Counted from the stretch's first letter, positions 20,278-31,394 are shown. The stretch: 64,000 bases of DNA from Alkalibacterium sp. AK22 (GCF_000585255.1 NZ_JANL01000037.1:1-64000); one strand, 5' to 3'. Notes: a model not told the origin generated them from the sequence alone. Program-made: numbers and translations.

Positions 20278-21369
20278 TTATCTCAAGTATTCATTCTGGT
20301 ATTCCAGGTGCTGCTCGTAGGTCTCTGAAAAATAGATATTTCTGGTCGAGAGATCTGCCAGGAAAAACATGTAGTTTGTTTCAGCTGGAAAAACACTGGC
20401 ACGAATCGAATCCGAGTCCGGATTATTTACCGGGCCCGGCCCCAGTCCCCGGTGAGCATAGAGATTATAGGGCGAATCAACTTCCAGGTCGTCATAAGTG
20501 ATTCGCTCCTGATGCTGCCCCAGCGCATACGTAACGCTAACATCTGTCTGAAGAGGCATGTCAATCGCCAGGCGGTTGTAGAACACACCCGAAATCAGCT
20601 CCCTGTCCTCGAAGGTAATCCCTTCTCTCTCAATAAAAGAAGCCATGGTTAAGATTTCATGCACCGTCTGCCCGTTTTCTTCAATGGTGTCATAATGTTC
20701 CTGCATGACACTATCCATCTGTGCTAACATCTGTGTAATCAGCTCTTCCAGTGTTGTTTCCTCGAAGAACTCATAAGTTGCCGGATAAAAATATCCTTCC
20801 AAGTTGTACAGGGTCTCATCCTGGTATTCTACTGCCCCCGAAAGTAGCTCAGGAAATTCTTCAGCTTTTTCGGCCAAAAAATCTTGGCTTTCCACCAGGT
20901 TGAAAAAGTCATCGAGAGAATAGTCCGTCTGCTGATCGATGGTTATCGCAATCTGTTCGATTGTAAAACCTTCAGGAATCGTCAGCCTGCCGGTTGATTC
21001 CTCGGTAATCGGTGTCCCACCTTCTTGCAAATACCATACAATTTCTTCAGTAGACATGGAAGGAGAAAACAGGTAGTATCCTGCTTGAAACCCTTCTTCT
21101 CCGGTAAAACGAAGGTGATAATTAAATACGAAGGCACTACGTATGATATTATTTTCTTCCAGAATTCTTGCAATGTCGGTCCGGGAAGACCCTATCGGAA
21201 TTTCTACCGGCACGTCTTCGTTGCTTTCCGGTTCTAGAGGCTCTAAAGAGGTTGTATAGTAATGATAGCCTGACACGACGAGAACGATGATCAGGATTAT
21301 TAATATGGACACAATGCTCAGTACTATTTTTCTTACAGCCTGAGTCGATTGTCGGTTAGGCATAGGCAT
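20278..21369 (-). CDS. mltG: Endolytic transglycosylase MltG
   Basis: MltG (YceG) cuts nascent glycan strands to end peptidoglycan elongation and works at the membrane near the elongasome. The 363-residue protein has one N-terminal membrane helix (about 14-34), a LysM-like subdomain and the YceG catalytic domain. The catalytic glutamate is in ASFIEREG, followed by FYNRL and the LQTDVSVTYALG motif. The end of the domain (GPVNNPDSDSIRA) is intact. The cluster order ruvX-DUF1292-mltG is conserved in Firmicutes. Confidence 0.95.
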   Translation of the reverse strand: MPMPNRQSTQAVRKIVLSIVSILIILIIVLVVSGYHYYTTSLEPLEPESNEDVPVEIPIGSSRTDIARILEENNIIRSAFVFNYHLRFTGEEGFQAGYYLFSPSMSTEEIVWYLQEGGTPITEESTGRLTIPEGFTIEQIAITIDQQTDYSLDDFFNLVESQDFLAEKAEEFPELLSGAVEYQDETLYNLEGYFYPATYEFFEETTLEELITQMLAQMDSVMQEHYDTIEENGQTVHEILTMASFIEREGITFEDRELISGVFYNRLAIDMPLQTDVSVTYALGQHQERITYDDLEVDSPYNLYAHRGLGPGPVNNPDSDSIRASVFPAETNYMFFLADLSTRNIYFSETYEQHLEYQNEYLR

Positions 21370-21487
21370 TTCATCCTTTATGTGTGAAAGTTATCTTCAC
21401 CATTATACACAAATTGAGCATATGACGAAAGATTATTTTGTGATTGTCTACATCCTGGACCCGTTTTCAGTTGAATACTAAGGCCGC

Positions 21488-21514
21488 AAAAAAAAGACGG
21501 AAGATTCTTCCGCC
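21488..21514 (-). terminator. Terminator of the DUF1292 gene
   Basis: GGCGGAAG pairs with CTTCCGTC around AAT on the minus strand, then eight T, starting about 16 bases after the stop at 21530. Confidence 0.88.
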
Positions 21515-21529
21515 CTTTGACTTACTCAC

Positions 21530-21850
21530 TTATTCTGCTTCTTCTGCTTCTTCGTCACTAATGAACGTGTTCAGCACTTCTTCAATCATTTCCCACTCTT
21601 CATCAGTCTCGATGGCACTCAAAGTGCCTTCGAGGCCACCATCTGCTTGTGTGTAGGAGAAAGCTGAAAGCTCAACTTCTTCTCCTTCTTCACTACCGGA
21701 AGGAAACACAAGCACGTAAGACTTGTCGAAGTCTTCAGAGTCAAAGGTGAAGAGGATCTCATACAGTTCCTCATTACCTTCCTCGTCAATGAGCGTAATG
21801 TACTCATGGTCGTGGTCATGTTCATGGTCGTGATTATGGTCATTTGTCAT
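21530..21850 (-). CDS. DUF1292 family protein (YrzB type) with His-Asp-rich N-terminus
   Basis: A very acidic cytoplasmic protein of 106 residues. The core [19 protein letters not shown], then YVLVFP, is the DUF1292 pattern shared with Bacillus YrzB. The function is unknown. The first 16 residues hold six His alternating with Asp, Asn and Glu, a possible metal-binding tail. It is sandwiched between ruvX and mltG as in relatives, probably cotranscribed with ireB-ruvX, and has its own terminator. Confidence 0.88.
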   Translation of the reverse strand: MTNDHNHDHEHDHDHEYITLIDEEGNEELYEILFTFDSEDFDKSYVLVFPSGSEEGEEVELSAFSYTQADGGLEGTLSAIETDEEWEMIEEVLNTFISDEEAEEAE

Positions 21851-21864
21851 TATTACTGCCTCCT

Positions 21865-22290
21865 TTAATTGCTCGACTGCCGATCCAAATAATTTTGTAG
21901 GATCATCACGGCAGCCAGCTTATCGATCACTTTTTTTCGTTTCTTTCTGGATGTATTGCCCTCTTCGATTAGCATTCTTTCTGCTTGCATCGTCGTCAGG
22001 CGCTCATCCTGAAAATAGACCGGCAACGCAAACCGCTCTTTTAGCTTTTCACCATAATAAAGCGACCGTTCTGCCCGTTCACCAATGGATCCATCCATGT
22101 TTTTAGGCAGTCCGACAACAATCGATTCGACTCCATATTCGCTGATCAGCTCGCTGAGGCGTTCAAGCCCCAGCTCCTTTTTCTCTTCGTTTATCCGGAC
22201 CGTTTCAATGCCCTGAGCTGTCCAGCCAAAGAGATCACTGACAGCTACACCGACTGTTCTGGATCCAACATCGAGCCCCATGACTCGCAT
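21865..22290 (-). CDS. ruvX: RuvX/YqgF-type nuclease
   Basis: A RNase H-fold nuclease of 141 residues, annotated in the family as Holliday-junction resolvase-like and implicated in pre-16S rRNA 5' processing. The motif [16 protein letters not shown] gives the first catalytic Asp, [12 protein letters not shown] the second strand, and [10 protein letters not shown] the third acidic motif. It directly follows ireB without a gap. Confidence 0.95.
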   Translation of the reverse strand: MRVMGLDVGSRTVGVAVSDLFGWTAQGIETVRINEEKKELGLERLSELISEYGVESIVVGLPKNMDGSIGERAERSLYYGEKLKERFALPVYFQDERLTTMQAERMLIEEGNTSRKKRKKVIDKLAAVMILQNYLDRQSSN

Positions 22291-22548
22291 TCAGCTCTCA
22301 CTCTTCAAATAATGTGTGACCAGCTCTTCGAGAATCTCGTCCCGTTCATGTCTCTTGATCAGATTGCGGGCATCGTGATGACGGGGGATATAGGCCGGAT
22401 CTCCAGACAATAGATAGCCTACAATCTGATTGATCGGATTATATCCTTTCTCCTCGAGTGCCTTGTAAACAATCTTTAGCGTTTCCTGAACACTGTGTTC
22501 GTCCATGTTTTCCACATTGAATCGAACGGTATGGTCATTTGAAGTCAT
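22291..22548 (-). CDS. ireB: IreB family regulatory phosphoprotein
   Basis: A small (85-residue) protein of the IreB/DUF965 family. In Enterococcus faecalis, IreB is phosphorylated on N-terminal threonines by the PASTA kinase IreK and affects cephalosporin resistance. Here T2 and T7 are available in the N-terminus. The conserved block [20 protein letters not shown] is intact. It sits between alaS and ruvX, the canonical position. Control by a PASTA kinase is inferred, as the kinase is not in the window. Confidence 0.93.
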   Translation of the reverse strand: MTSNDHTVRFNVENMDEHSVQETLKIVYKALEEKGYNPINQIVGYLLSGDPAYIPRHHDARNLIKRHERDEILEELVTHYLKSES

Positions 22549-22685
22549 AATTCAGTTCCCTCCATACTTTTCCGAACAAAACTTAAGTCCTAACAACTCA
22601 GTTTATGCATGATACTATTTTACTAGAAATCCAGTCAAAGCACAACGGAATCTGCAGATGATTTCAGCCGGGTCCATCCTCTTCT

Positions 22686-25331
22686 TTAAAGCTGACTTTC
22701 GATCCATGTTGCAACTGCTTTTAGCGCTTCAGGCAAACCTTCAGGTTTTTTCCCGCCTGCTTGGGCAAAGTCTGGACGTCCGCCACCGCCACCTTTAACA
22801 TAAGGAGAAATATGCTTAATCAGATCTCCGGCTTTCAAGCCAGCCTGAATAGCTGTATCGTTCAGGGCTACAATTAAGTTGACTTTGTCTTCCTGTCTCA
22901 GACCCAATACCAGCATATCAGAGTAAGCTTCCTGTTTCCACTTGTCAGCCAGCTGACGGAGCTGTCCCATGTCCTTTGCTTTAATTTCTTCAGCAATAAA
23001 GGAAAGGTTCTTCACTGTATCCACTTTTTGGAAAACATCATCGGCCTGAGCATTAGCCAGTTTGGCATGCAGTGACTCATTGACCTGATTCACTTCTTTG
23101 AGCTCTCTTTGAAGGGCCTGGATTCGGTTAGGAATTTCTTTTGCAGACTGGACCTTCATCAGGCCGGACGCATCTTTGAGGATTCTAAGCTGCTCTTCCA
23201 TCCACTGGAAAGCTCCCTCGCTGGTTACGGCGGTGATCCGTCTGGTGCCTGCTCCGATCCCCGCTTCTGAAATCACTTTGAATAGACCGATTTCTGATGT
23301 GCTTTCAATATGTGTGCCTCCGCAGAGCTCTTTGGAATAATCGCCGATCATAACGACTCTGACCTTGTTGCCATACTTTTCACCAAACAGGGCCATCGCT
23401 CCGAGTTTTTTCGCTTCATCAAGTGTTGTTTCAATGGTCGTTACCTTAAGGTTTTCCTGTATCCTTGCATTGACCTGCTGTTCCATTTCTTGAAGTTCGT
23501 CAGGTGTAACCTGACCAAAGTGCGTAAAGTCAAACCTTAGATGATCCTGCTCAACCAAAGATCCTGCCTGCTTAGCATGATCGCCCAGTACATCTTTGAG
23601 GGCCTGATGAAGCAAGTGGGTCGCCGTGTGATTTCGCTCGATCAATCGCCGACGCTTTTTATCGATGACCAGCTTGCAGCTCTGTCCCTCAGAAATCGTC
23701 TTTCGGACGACCGCTTCATGAATCGGCTGGCCTTCCGGTCCAGACTTGACGTTTGACACTTCAGCCAAAACTGTCTCGTCTTTGTCCAAAATTAGACCGC
23801 TATCCCCCACTTGTCCTCCTTTTTCAGGATAAAATGGAGATTCGGCAAAGAGAAGCTTCACCGAGTCATCTGAAGTTGCCTGTTCGACAAAAGCGTCTGC
23901 TTTAATAATTTTCACCAGCTTGCTTTCTGTTTCATCTGTGCTATATCCGACAAAGCTGCTGGCTGTTTTTATGTCGCTTAACAGTGACGACTGTACGGCC
24001 ATTGAACCTTCAGCTTGGCGTGCGGCACGGGCTCTTTCTCTCTGCTTGGACATTTCAGTTTCAAAACCGGCATAGTCTATGGTGATAGCTTCCTGACTTA
24101 CGACTTCCTCTGTCAGCTCAACTGGGAAACCGAATGTATCATAAAGTTGAAATACATCTTTGCCGTTAAGGGTCGTCTGAGATTCAGCTTTCAGTTGTTC
24201 GACAAGTTCGTTGACCCGGTCAAGTCCCGCAGCCAGGGTTTCTAAAAAGCGTTCTTCTTCGTTAGTAATTACTTTTGAGATAAAGCTAATGTTCTTTCGG
24301 ATTTCAGGATAGTGCTCAGACATAATTTCAGCTACGACCGGTACACATTCTGACAGGAAGGGCTTTTGAATCGATAGCCTACGTCCATGCATGACACTTC
24401 TTCTCAGTAGTCTTCTTAGTACATAGCCCCGTCCTTCATTTGACGGCAGTGCACCGTCACTGATAGCAAATGCTAGCGCCCGGATATGATCAGCAATCAC
24501 TTTAAAGCTGACCTTCTCCTCCTGCTTGTCCCCGTATGTCTGACCTGACAGTTTCTCAACCTGCTCGATAATCGGCAGGAATAAATCTGTTTCAAAGTTT
24601 GTCGGTGCATCCTGAAGAATCGACAGCATCCGTTCCAGACCCATTCCTGTATCGATATTTTTATTGGGAAGCGGGTCGTAGACACTGCCTGGCTTGTGAT
24701 TGAATTGAGAGAATACAAGGTTCCAGACTTCAAGCCAGCGTTCATTTTCTCCACCCGGATAATTTTCTTCATGACCTTCAGGCAGGTCATTATACTCCTC
24801 CCCACGGTCGTAAAAGATTTCCGAGTTCGGCCCGCAGGGTCCTTCGCCAATATCCCAGAAGTTTCCTTTTTCCCGTATGATGTGGCTGTCGTCCAGGCCC
24901 ACCTCATCTTTCCAAATGGTATAGGCTTCTTCGTCGTCGGGATAAATAGTGACATAGAGCTTTTTAGGATCAAGAGCCATCCAGTCTTTTCCGGTCATGA
25001 ACTCCCAGGCCCATTCAATCGCTTCTTTCTTGAAATAATCTCCGATAGAAAAGTTCCCAAGCATCTCAAACAAGGTGTGGTGTCTTGCAGTCACTCCTAC
25101 ATTCTCAATATCATTGGTCCGAATACTTTTCTGTGAGCTAGCGATACGGGGATTGTCAGGCTTGACCGTTCCGTCAAAATACTTTTTCATCGTTGCTACA
25201 CCGGAATTGACCCAGAGCAGAGACGGATCTTCCACAGGTACCAGAGAAGCGCTTTTTTCAATTTTATGGCCTTTGCTTTCAAAAAAATCCAGATACATTT
25301 GTCTAAGTTCAGCACTGGTCAGTTTTTTCAT
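22686..25331 (-). CDS. alaS: Alanyl-tRNA synthetase
   Basis: AlaS charges tRNA-Ala and edits misacylated Ser and Gly. The 881-residue protein has the class II catalytic core (motif 1 around SLLWVNSGVATM, motif 2 with TARHHTLFEMLGNFS), the editing domain zinc site with HTATHLLH and CGGTH, and the C-terminal Gly-rich C-Ala domain GGGGGRPDFAQAGG. I use the ATG at 25331, nine bases after GAGG; the ATG at 25340 overlaps that site. Expression is controlled by the T-box just upstream. Confidence 0.97.
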   Translation of the reverse strand: MKKLTSAELRQMYLDFFESKGHKIEKSASLVPVEDPSLLWVNSGVATMKKYFDGTVKPDNPRIASSQKSIRTNDIENVGVTARHHTLFEMLGNFSIGDYFKKEAIEWAWEFMTGKDWMALDPKKLYVTIYPDDEEAYTIWKDEVGLDDSHIIREKGNFWDIGEGPCGPNSEIFYDRGEEYNDLPEGHEENYPGGENERWLEVWNLVFSQFNHKPGSVYDPLPNKNIDTGMGLERMLSILQDAPTNFETDLFLPIIEQVEKLSGQTYGDKQEEKVSFKVIADHIRALAFAISDGALPSNEGRGYVLRRLLRRSVMHGRRLSIQKPFLSECVPVVAEIMSEHYPEIRKNISFISKVITNEEERFLETLAAGLDRVNELVEQLKAESQTTLNGKDVFQLYDTFGFPVELTEEVVSQEAITIDYAGFETEMSKQRERARAARQAEGSMAVQSSLLSDIKTASSFVGYSTDETESKLVKIIKADAFVEQATSDDSVKLLFAESPFYPEKGGQVGDSGLILDKDETVLAEVSNVKSGPEGQPIHEAVVRKTISEGQSCKLVIDKKRRRLIERNHTATHLLHQALKDVLGDHAKQAGSLVEQDHLRFDFTHFGQVTPDELQEMEQQVNARIQENLKVTTIETTLDEAKKLGAMALFGEKYGNKVRVVMIGDYSKELCGGTHIESTSEIGLFKVISEAGIGAGTRRITAVTSEGAFQWMEEQLRILKDASGLMKVQSAKEIPNRIQALQRELKEVNQVNESLHAKLANAQADDVFQKVDTVKNLSFIAEEIKAKDMGQLRQLADKWKQEAYSDMLVLGLRQEDKVNLIVALNDTAIQAGLKAGDLIKHISPYVKGGGGGRPDFAQAGGKKPEGLPEALKAVATWIESQL

Positions 25332-25359
25332 ATCGATCATCCTCTTCTATTTTTTACGC

Positions 25360-25575
25360 AAAAAAACCGAACCCAGTCATTGCACACAAGGACGTCAGCA
25401 CGCGGTACCACCTTGTTTGCAATGACCGGTTCGGCCAGTCATTACCTCTTCAGTCCTGTTAACGCCAGGAAAACGGCACAGTTTCCCGTGCTAGCCAGAA
25501 GGGAGCGCTAAAGGGGGCTGATGCTCTCTCACCAAGTGAGCATCTCTCTGATTAACTTTAACATGTCCTTCTTTA
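25360..25575 (-). promoter_or_regulatory. T-box riboswitch leader of alaS
   Basis: The minus-strand leader contains the T-box consensus TGGTACCGCG (complement at 25401-25411). A terminator follows, with stem CCGAACC...GGTTCGG and seven T ending at 25360. The alternative antiterminator can form with the T-box bulge. Uncharged tRNA-Ala would bind and allow read-through. An upstream hairpin (GATGCTC/GAGCATC, near 25525-25550) belongs to the stem region; the exact specifier codon was not resolved. Confidence 0.9.
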
Positions 25576-25582
25576 CTGCTAA

Positions 25583-25611
25583 AGTATAGCGCAGTTGAGC
25601 CAGCCCGTCAA
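25583..25611 (-). promoter_or_regulatory. Sigma-A promoter of the alaS T-box transcript
   Basis: TTGACG (25606-25611) and TATACT (25583-25588) are spaced by exactly 17 bases on the minus strand, a near-consensus promoter placing the start near 25576, at the beginning of the T-box leader. Confidence 0.85.
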
Positions 25612-25636
25612 TCATTTCAGCTGAAATCAGGCGGTT

Positions 25637-26533
25637 TTATGCCTCCTCATCTGTCCAGTCAGTTTCATGTGTTGGGAAGTATTTTTCAAGTGAAAATCCT
25701 CTTCCCAATACTTCACTTGCCGGCATAGCCACTACAAAAGCGTCCGAATCGGCCTTTAAGATTACCTCTTTAAGCAAAGTAAATTCACGCTCTTGAATGA
25801 CCACCATCAGCATATCTTTATCCGTCTGACCGTAACCGCCTCGAATGCCCAGATTAGTGACTCCGCGCTCCATAGTATGCAGAATTTCCCTTCTGATGTC
25901 TTCTGGACTGTCAGATATGATAAGCACATTTTTATTTCGGTGAAAACCGAGCTGAACCAGGTCGATTGTTCGGGAAACAATGAAGAGGGCAATCAGCGAG
26001 TACATGACTGTTTCCACATCAAAGGCTAGCAAGGCAATCATGATTACTAGTCCGTCAACAGCAATAGTGCTCAAACCCAGCTGAACGTGCAAAAACTGAT
26101 ACATCAGCTGGACCAGAATGCTGGTTCCGCCAGTAGAAGCTTTGGCTCGGAAAACAATACCGATACCCAGACCGGTCACTCCTCCGCCGAATAAAGCGGC
26201 CAGGAGAGGATCAGACGTGGCCCCTGGCAGATCCTGCATAAAGAGAAGGAAGAACGGAATCAGCAGACTGCCGAGAATCGTTTTGTACCCGGCAGCCTTA
26301 CCCAACAAGGCAAAGCAGAGAATGAGCAGAGGAATATTCAGCGCATACTGAAACAAAGCCGGGCTCCAGCCAAACATAGCATTGGCTGCAATCGAGAGGC
26401 CGGATACACCACCGGATACAATGGTGTTGGGAAGCAGAAACACTTGGAAAGATAGGGCCGCCAAAAATGACCCAAAGACAATATAAACATAGTCCACCGC
26501 ATTTAATGTATATCTCTTTGCTACTCTTAACAT
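25637..26533 (-). CDS. YitT family membrane protein (DUF161/DUF2179)
   Basis: A polytopic membrane protein of 298 residues of the YitT family, common in Firmicutes and without a firm function. About five to six hydrophobic helices fill residues 12-190, including the conserved N-terminal stretch YIVFGSFLAALSFQVF and the glycine-rich GGVSGLS. A soluble C-terminal DUF2179 domain (about 200-290) contains the conserved GVTNLGIRGGYG segment. It lies between alaS and a divergent lipid kinase and appears monocistronic. Confidence 0.87.
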   Translation of the reverse strand: MLRVAKRYTLNAVDYVYIVFGSFLAALSFQVFLLPNTIVSGGVSGLSIAANAMFGWSPALFQYALNIPLLILCFALLGKAAGYKTILGSLLIPFFLLFMQDLPGATSDPLLAALFGGGVTGLGIGIVFRAKASTGGTSILVQLMYQFLHVQLGLSTIAVDGLVIMIALLAFDVETVMYSLIALFIVSRTIDLVQLGFHRNKNVLIISDSPEDIRREILHTMERGVTNLGIRGGYGQTDKDMLMVVIQEREFTLLKEVILKADSDAFVVAMPASEVLGRGFSLEKYFPTHETDWTDEEA

Positions 26534-26704
26534 ATTCTTCCTCCTTGAGTGTATGATTTGGTGTTTTTCAGGCTCTAAAGCTACAACTCGGCTATTTTAA
26601 CATTAAGTGATTCGGCTTTACAACCACTTATATACATATTTAAGCTTTCTTTTCGAATCTTTTATCGTATACTGTTCATATATATGTATGAGGCGGTGTC
26701 CCGG

Positions 26705-27619
26705 ATGGAAGACGTTTTTTCTCACCTAGTCTTTATTGTCAATGAACATTCACGAAGAGGCAGGCAAGTAGTCAGAACACTAAGGAAACTTATGAAGGCC
26801 TACAACTATACATACGGTATTTACCGGACCGAGTATCCAGGCCATGCAGCTGAACTCGCAGAAGTCCTCTCGAAAGAATACAGTCCCACTTCTCTGTTGA
26901 TTGCAGTTGGAGGTGACGGGACCCTCAATGAAGTCATCAATGGTGTGATCACTTCTTTAGTCAGACGTCCAGTATCCTATATCCCTACAGGTTCAGGAAA
27001 TGACTTTGCACGCTCCCACGATTTGTCTCGCTCAATCGAGATGACCCTTAAGCGTATTTTGCTTAAGTCTGCGCCCGTTGAGCTGGATGTTCTCTTCTAC
27101 TCCTCAGATGCTGCATCATTTTCTGCCGTGAACAGCTTCGGCTTTGGTGTCGACGGCATGGTCATCCGTAAGCTGGAAGAAAATCAAAAAAAACAGCATA
27201 CAGGAAAATTTGCCTACCTGTTGTCCGTTCTGTCGGCCTTTTTTGAACAGCAGTCCTTTTCTCTTACTCTCAAGACAAATACGGATACGTATTATTTCGA
27301 AGACGCCCTGCTGGTGGTCTGCTGTAACCATAAGTTTTTTGGTGGGGGAATTCCCATTCAGCCGCTTGCCGATCCAGCAGACGGCTTGCTGGATATTGTT
27401 GTGGCTGAAAAAGTAACCTTTGTCCAACTTCTGCACATCCTTTACAAGCTGCTGACTAAAGAAAGCCACCTTAATCACCCAAAGCTGCACAGCTACAGGG
27501 TCAGTTCCTGTAGCCTGCATATAGATCCCCCTCAGTATGGACAACGGGATGGTGAACTAATTAAAAAAAATGTTTCACAGATACAGGTTAAAACTCTTCG
27601 CCAGCTATTCTGGCTTTAA
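26705..27619 (+). CDS. Diacylglycerol/lipid kinase, YegS/BmrU family
   Basis: A soluble lipid kinase of about 304 residues, probably phosphorylating diacylglycerol in phospholipid recycling. It carries the DAGK catalytic signature GGDGTLNEVINGV near residue 84, IPTGSGNDFARS near 99, and a C-terminal beta-rich domain. The earlier ATG (26684) lies only about ten bases beyond a TATACT box (26668-26673) and has no ribosome site, so I place the start at 26705 after GAGG. Other YegS-type substrates are possible. Confidence 0.88.
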   Translation: MEDVFSHLVFIVNEHSRRGRQVVRTLRKLMKAYNYTYGIYRTEYPGHAAELAEVLSKEYSPTSLLIAVGGDGTLNEVINGVITSLVRRPVSYIPTGSGNDFARSHDLSRSIEMTLKRILLKSAPVELDVLFYSSDAASFSAVNSFGFGVDGMVIRKLEENQKKQHTGKFAYLLSVLSAFFEQQSFSLTLKTNTDTYYFEDALLVVCCNHKFFGGGIPIQPLADPADGLLDIVVAEKVTFVQLLHILYKLLTKESHLNHPKLHSYRVSSCSLHIDPPQYGQRDGELIKKNVSQIQVKTLRQLFWL

Positions 27620-27668
27620 AAAGGGACCAGGCTGAACGGAAACTACCGTTCAGCTGATCCCTTTTTCC
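27618..27668. terminator. Bidirectional terminator between the lipid kinase gene and recD2
   Basis: The stem AAAAGGGA-x-CAG-CTGAACGG with its complement, flanked by A and T runs, overlaps the end of the plus-strand kinase gene and abuts the recD2 stop, serving both convergent genes. Confidence 0.87.
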
Positions 27669-30097
27669 TATTTTCTGTCCATACCAATCATAGGATCAAT
27701 CTGTTTTGACTCTACGAGCTCAGGAGTAAGAATAAACTGTTGCTTCTTTTGGGCCGCAGCTTTGATGGAGCCCTCCATCAAAACTGCGGACTGGCTGACG
27801 CTGCTTTCATTCTTTTCCTTTACTTGGATTTCTTCACCTTCAAGTGTCTCTAGCCTCAGCGTCAAAGACGTTTTCCTGTAGATAGCATGATCGGTAATAC
27901 TTTTTTCAAATGCTTGTGCTTCACCACATAAAATCAGTGTTTTACTGGCCCTGGTAATGGCCGTATATACAATATCACGTTTGAGCATGCGTCCGTAGCC
28001 GAATACTAAAGGAAGGATGACCATGTCGTATTCACTTCCCTGAGATTTGTGGACTGAACAACAGTAAGACAGAGTGATCTTATTCCATTCGTTTCTCGGG
28101 TAAGTCACTTCTGTACCATCAAAATCGATAACCAGTTCTTCCGTATTCAGTTCAGATGCTTTGGCAGAAATAATTCCGACGATATAGCCCATGTCTCCAT
28201 TGAATACATCCCGTTCAGGATCATTAATTAGCTGTAGCACTTTATCTCCAATCCGGTAAACATCTTCCATCATCTTGACTTCTTTCTTCTTTTCTCCCGG
28301 AGGATTAAATAAATTCTGAAGCAGCTTATTTAATTCGTTTATTCCAGCCGGCCCCTTGTATATAGGTGCCAGGACTTGGATAGACTGCGCCGAATAACCT
28401 CTTTCGATTGCTTTACTAACAAGCAGGGCCATGACGTCCTGTACTTTCTGGGTACTGCAGGAAAAGAAATTGCGGTCCTTTTTTTTATCGCCAAAATCTT
28501 CAGGCAGACTTCCTTTTTTGATTTCATGAGCCAGGCTGATGATGGACGACCCGTCTCCCTGGCGGAATATATCAGTTAATTCCTGACTCGGCAGAACTTT
28601 ACTATGCAGCATATCTCTCAAAACCTGTCCTGGCCCAACAGAGGGCAACTGGTCTTTGTCTCCGACCATGATGACTTTCATTCCATCAGGAACAGCCTTT
28701 AAAAGCTGATAAGCCAGCCAAGTATCAACCATGGACATCTCATCAATAATCAGCATGGAGCCTTTGAGTATTTTTTCTGTTTCCTGGAGCTCTTCGTCAT
28801 CATCTGAACCGGTCAGTCCTAATAGACGATGGATTGTCGAAGCTGGAAGGCCCGTCGTTTCCTTCATGCGTTTGGCCGCCCGTCCAGTTGGTGCCGCCAG
28901 CAGAACAGGAAAAGGTTCGTCACTATAGGCATGCGGGTCCAGGCTCATGTCATGCAATTCTGCATAGACTGACACAATGACTTCTAGAACTGTCGTCTTA
29001 CCCGTCCCCGGGCCTCCAGTAAGAATAAACAACGGGGACTGAATCGCCTGCCGGACGGCCTGCTTTTGAGACTTGCCCAGGATGATCCCCCGCCTTTTTT
29101 CAAAGTTCTTTATACTGCGGTCAATGGCCTTGGCTGTATGCTCCCCTGCGCTAGCAGCGGTAAGCAGACGGTCAAAAGCATTAGCTATTCCCCATTCTGA
29201 AACATATAAGGAGGGTAAGTAGAAACGCTCTTCATCTTTAACAATCGCTTGATCATCTACTAATTCAATAATACAATCGGCTACTTTTTGAGGGTCAATC
29301 AGAAATGGACGGCTCTTTTCCAGCAGACTGATGCTGTGGTGCAGTAAATAATCGGCAGACACATAAGTATCTCCACTTTTCATCGTTTTTTCTTCAAGCG
29401 TATACAAAATACCTGCCTTGATTCTTTTAAAGGCATCTCCTTCTATACCCATTTCGTCTGCAATGGCATCCGCCCGGCTGAAGCCAATGCCTTCTATTTC
29501 CTCAATCAGCACATAAGGATTCGTCTGGATAGTTTGCAGCGTCTGGCCTTCAAATCTCTGGTATACTTTGTAAGCCAGTTTATTTGATAAGCCCAAATCA
29601 TTTAGGGTAATAATGATTTTTTGCATTCCCTGCTCTTTTTCCAGTACAGTCGTTAACTGTTCTCTTTTTTTGCTGTTCATCCCTGGGACAGCATCTAAAA
29701 CGGAACCGTCTTTTAAAATCTGATCAATACAGCCTGTTCCAAGCTGATCGACAACAGCCTGAGCTGTCTTTTTACCTATCCCCTTAAATCTTGGACTAGA
29801 CAGGTAGGTTACAATCGCTTGGGCACTGGACGGTTTTTCCTTTAAATACTTGCTTGCTTGGAACTGCATTCCGTACTTAGGGTGCTCTGTCCACTTACCG
29901 ATATAACGATACTGATCGCCCTCTTGCATCTGGCCAAAACTTCCCGTAATGACGACCTGTTTTTCACCGATTTTGCGGTCGGCCTCTTCGATCTTGACCA
30001 GTAGGACTTTATAAAAATTAGAGGGATTGGAGTAATAGACCGCCAACACTTCTCCGACGACATAACTCTCCTTTGGCTGTTCCTGAATGTCTTCCAT
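27668..30097 (-). CDS. recD2: RecD2-type ATP-dependent DNA helicase
   Basis: A superfamily 1B 5'-to-3' helicase that works without RecBC, linked to replication fork repair. The 809-residue protein has an N-terminal OB-like region, helix-hairpin-helix repeats (about 95-215, for example GIGKKTAQAVV and GIGFSRADAI), the Walker A motif TGGPGTGKTT near residue 357, the Walker B motif IIDEMSM, and the SH3 insert near the C-terminal motif VHKSQGSEYD. It lies downstream of mnmA, as yrrC does after trmU in Bacillus. Confidence 0.94.
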   Translation of the reverse strand: MEDIQEQPKESYVVGEVLAVYYSNPSNFYKVLLVKIEEADRKIGEKQVVITGSFGQMQEGDQYRYIGKWTEHPKYGMQFQASKYLKEKPSSAQAIVTYLSSPRFKGIGKKTAQAVVDQLGTGCIDQILKDGSVLDAVPGMNSKKREQLTTVLEKEQGMQKIIITLNDLGLSNKLAYKVYQRFEGQTLQTIQTNPYVLIEEIEGIGFSRADAIADEMGIEGDAFKRIKAGILYTLEEKTMKSGDTYVSADYLLHHSISLLEKSRPFLIDPQKVADCIIELVDDQAIVKDEERFYLPSLYVSEWGIANAFDRLLTAASAGEHTAKAIDRSIKNFEKRRGIILGKSQKQAVRQAIQSPLFILTGGPGTGKTTVLEVIVSVYAELHDMSLDPHAYSDEPFPVLLAAPTGRAAKRMKETTGLPASTIHRLLGLTGSDDDEELQETEKILKGSMLIIDEMSMVDTWLAYQLLKAVPDGMKVIMVGDKDQLPSVGPGQVLRDMLHSKVLPSQELTDIFRQGDGSSIISLAHEIKKGSLPEDFGDKKKDRNFFSCSTQKVQDVMALLVSKAIERGYSAQSIQVLAPIYKGPAGINELNKLLQNLFNPPGEKKKEVKMMEDVYRIGDKVLQLINDPERDVFNGDMGYIVGIISAKASELNTEELVIDFDGTEVTYPRNEWNKITLSYCCSVHKSQGSEYDMVILPLVFGYGRMLKRDIVYTAITRASKTLILCGEAQAFEKSITDHAIYRKTSLTLRLETLEGEEIQVKEKNESSVSQSAVLMEGSIKAAAQKKQQFILTPELVESKQIDPMIGMDRK

Positions 30098-30200
30098 CTT
30101 TTGTCCCCCTTTGTCTTCAGTTTAGCTGCCTCGACACACAAGCAGCAACTTTTTCCCTTTGGCACTTATGTAGACCCAGTTTCACACGAGCCTTTAAAGT

Positions 30201-30235
30201 AAAAAGCCCAAGGTAGAAGACTCTATCTTGAGCTA
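30201..30235 (-). terminator. Terminator of mnmA
   Basis: AGCTCAAG pairs with CTTGGGCT on the minus strand, extended by TAGA/TCTA, and is followed by TTTTT. It starts about 23 bases after the mnmA stop and separates it from recD2. Confidence 0.78.
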
Positions 30236-30257
30236 ATGCTTTAACCTCACTATTTTA

Positions 30258-31394
<1,137 letters not shown>

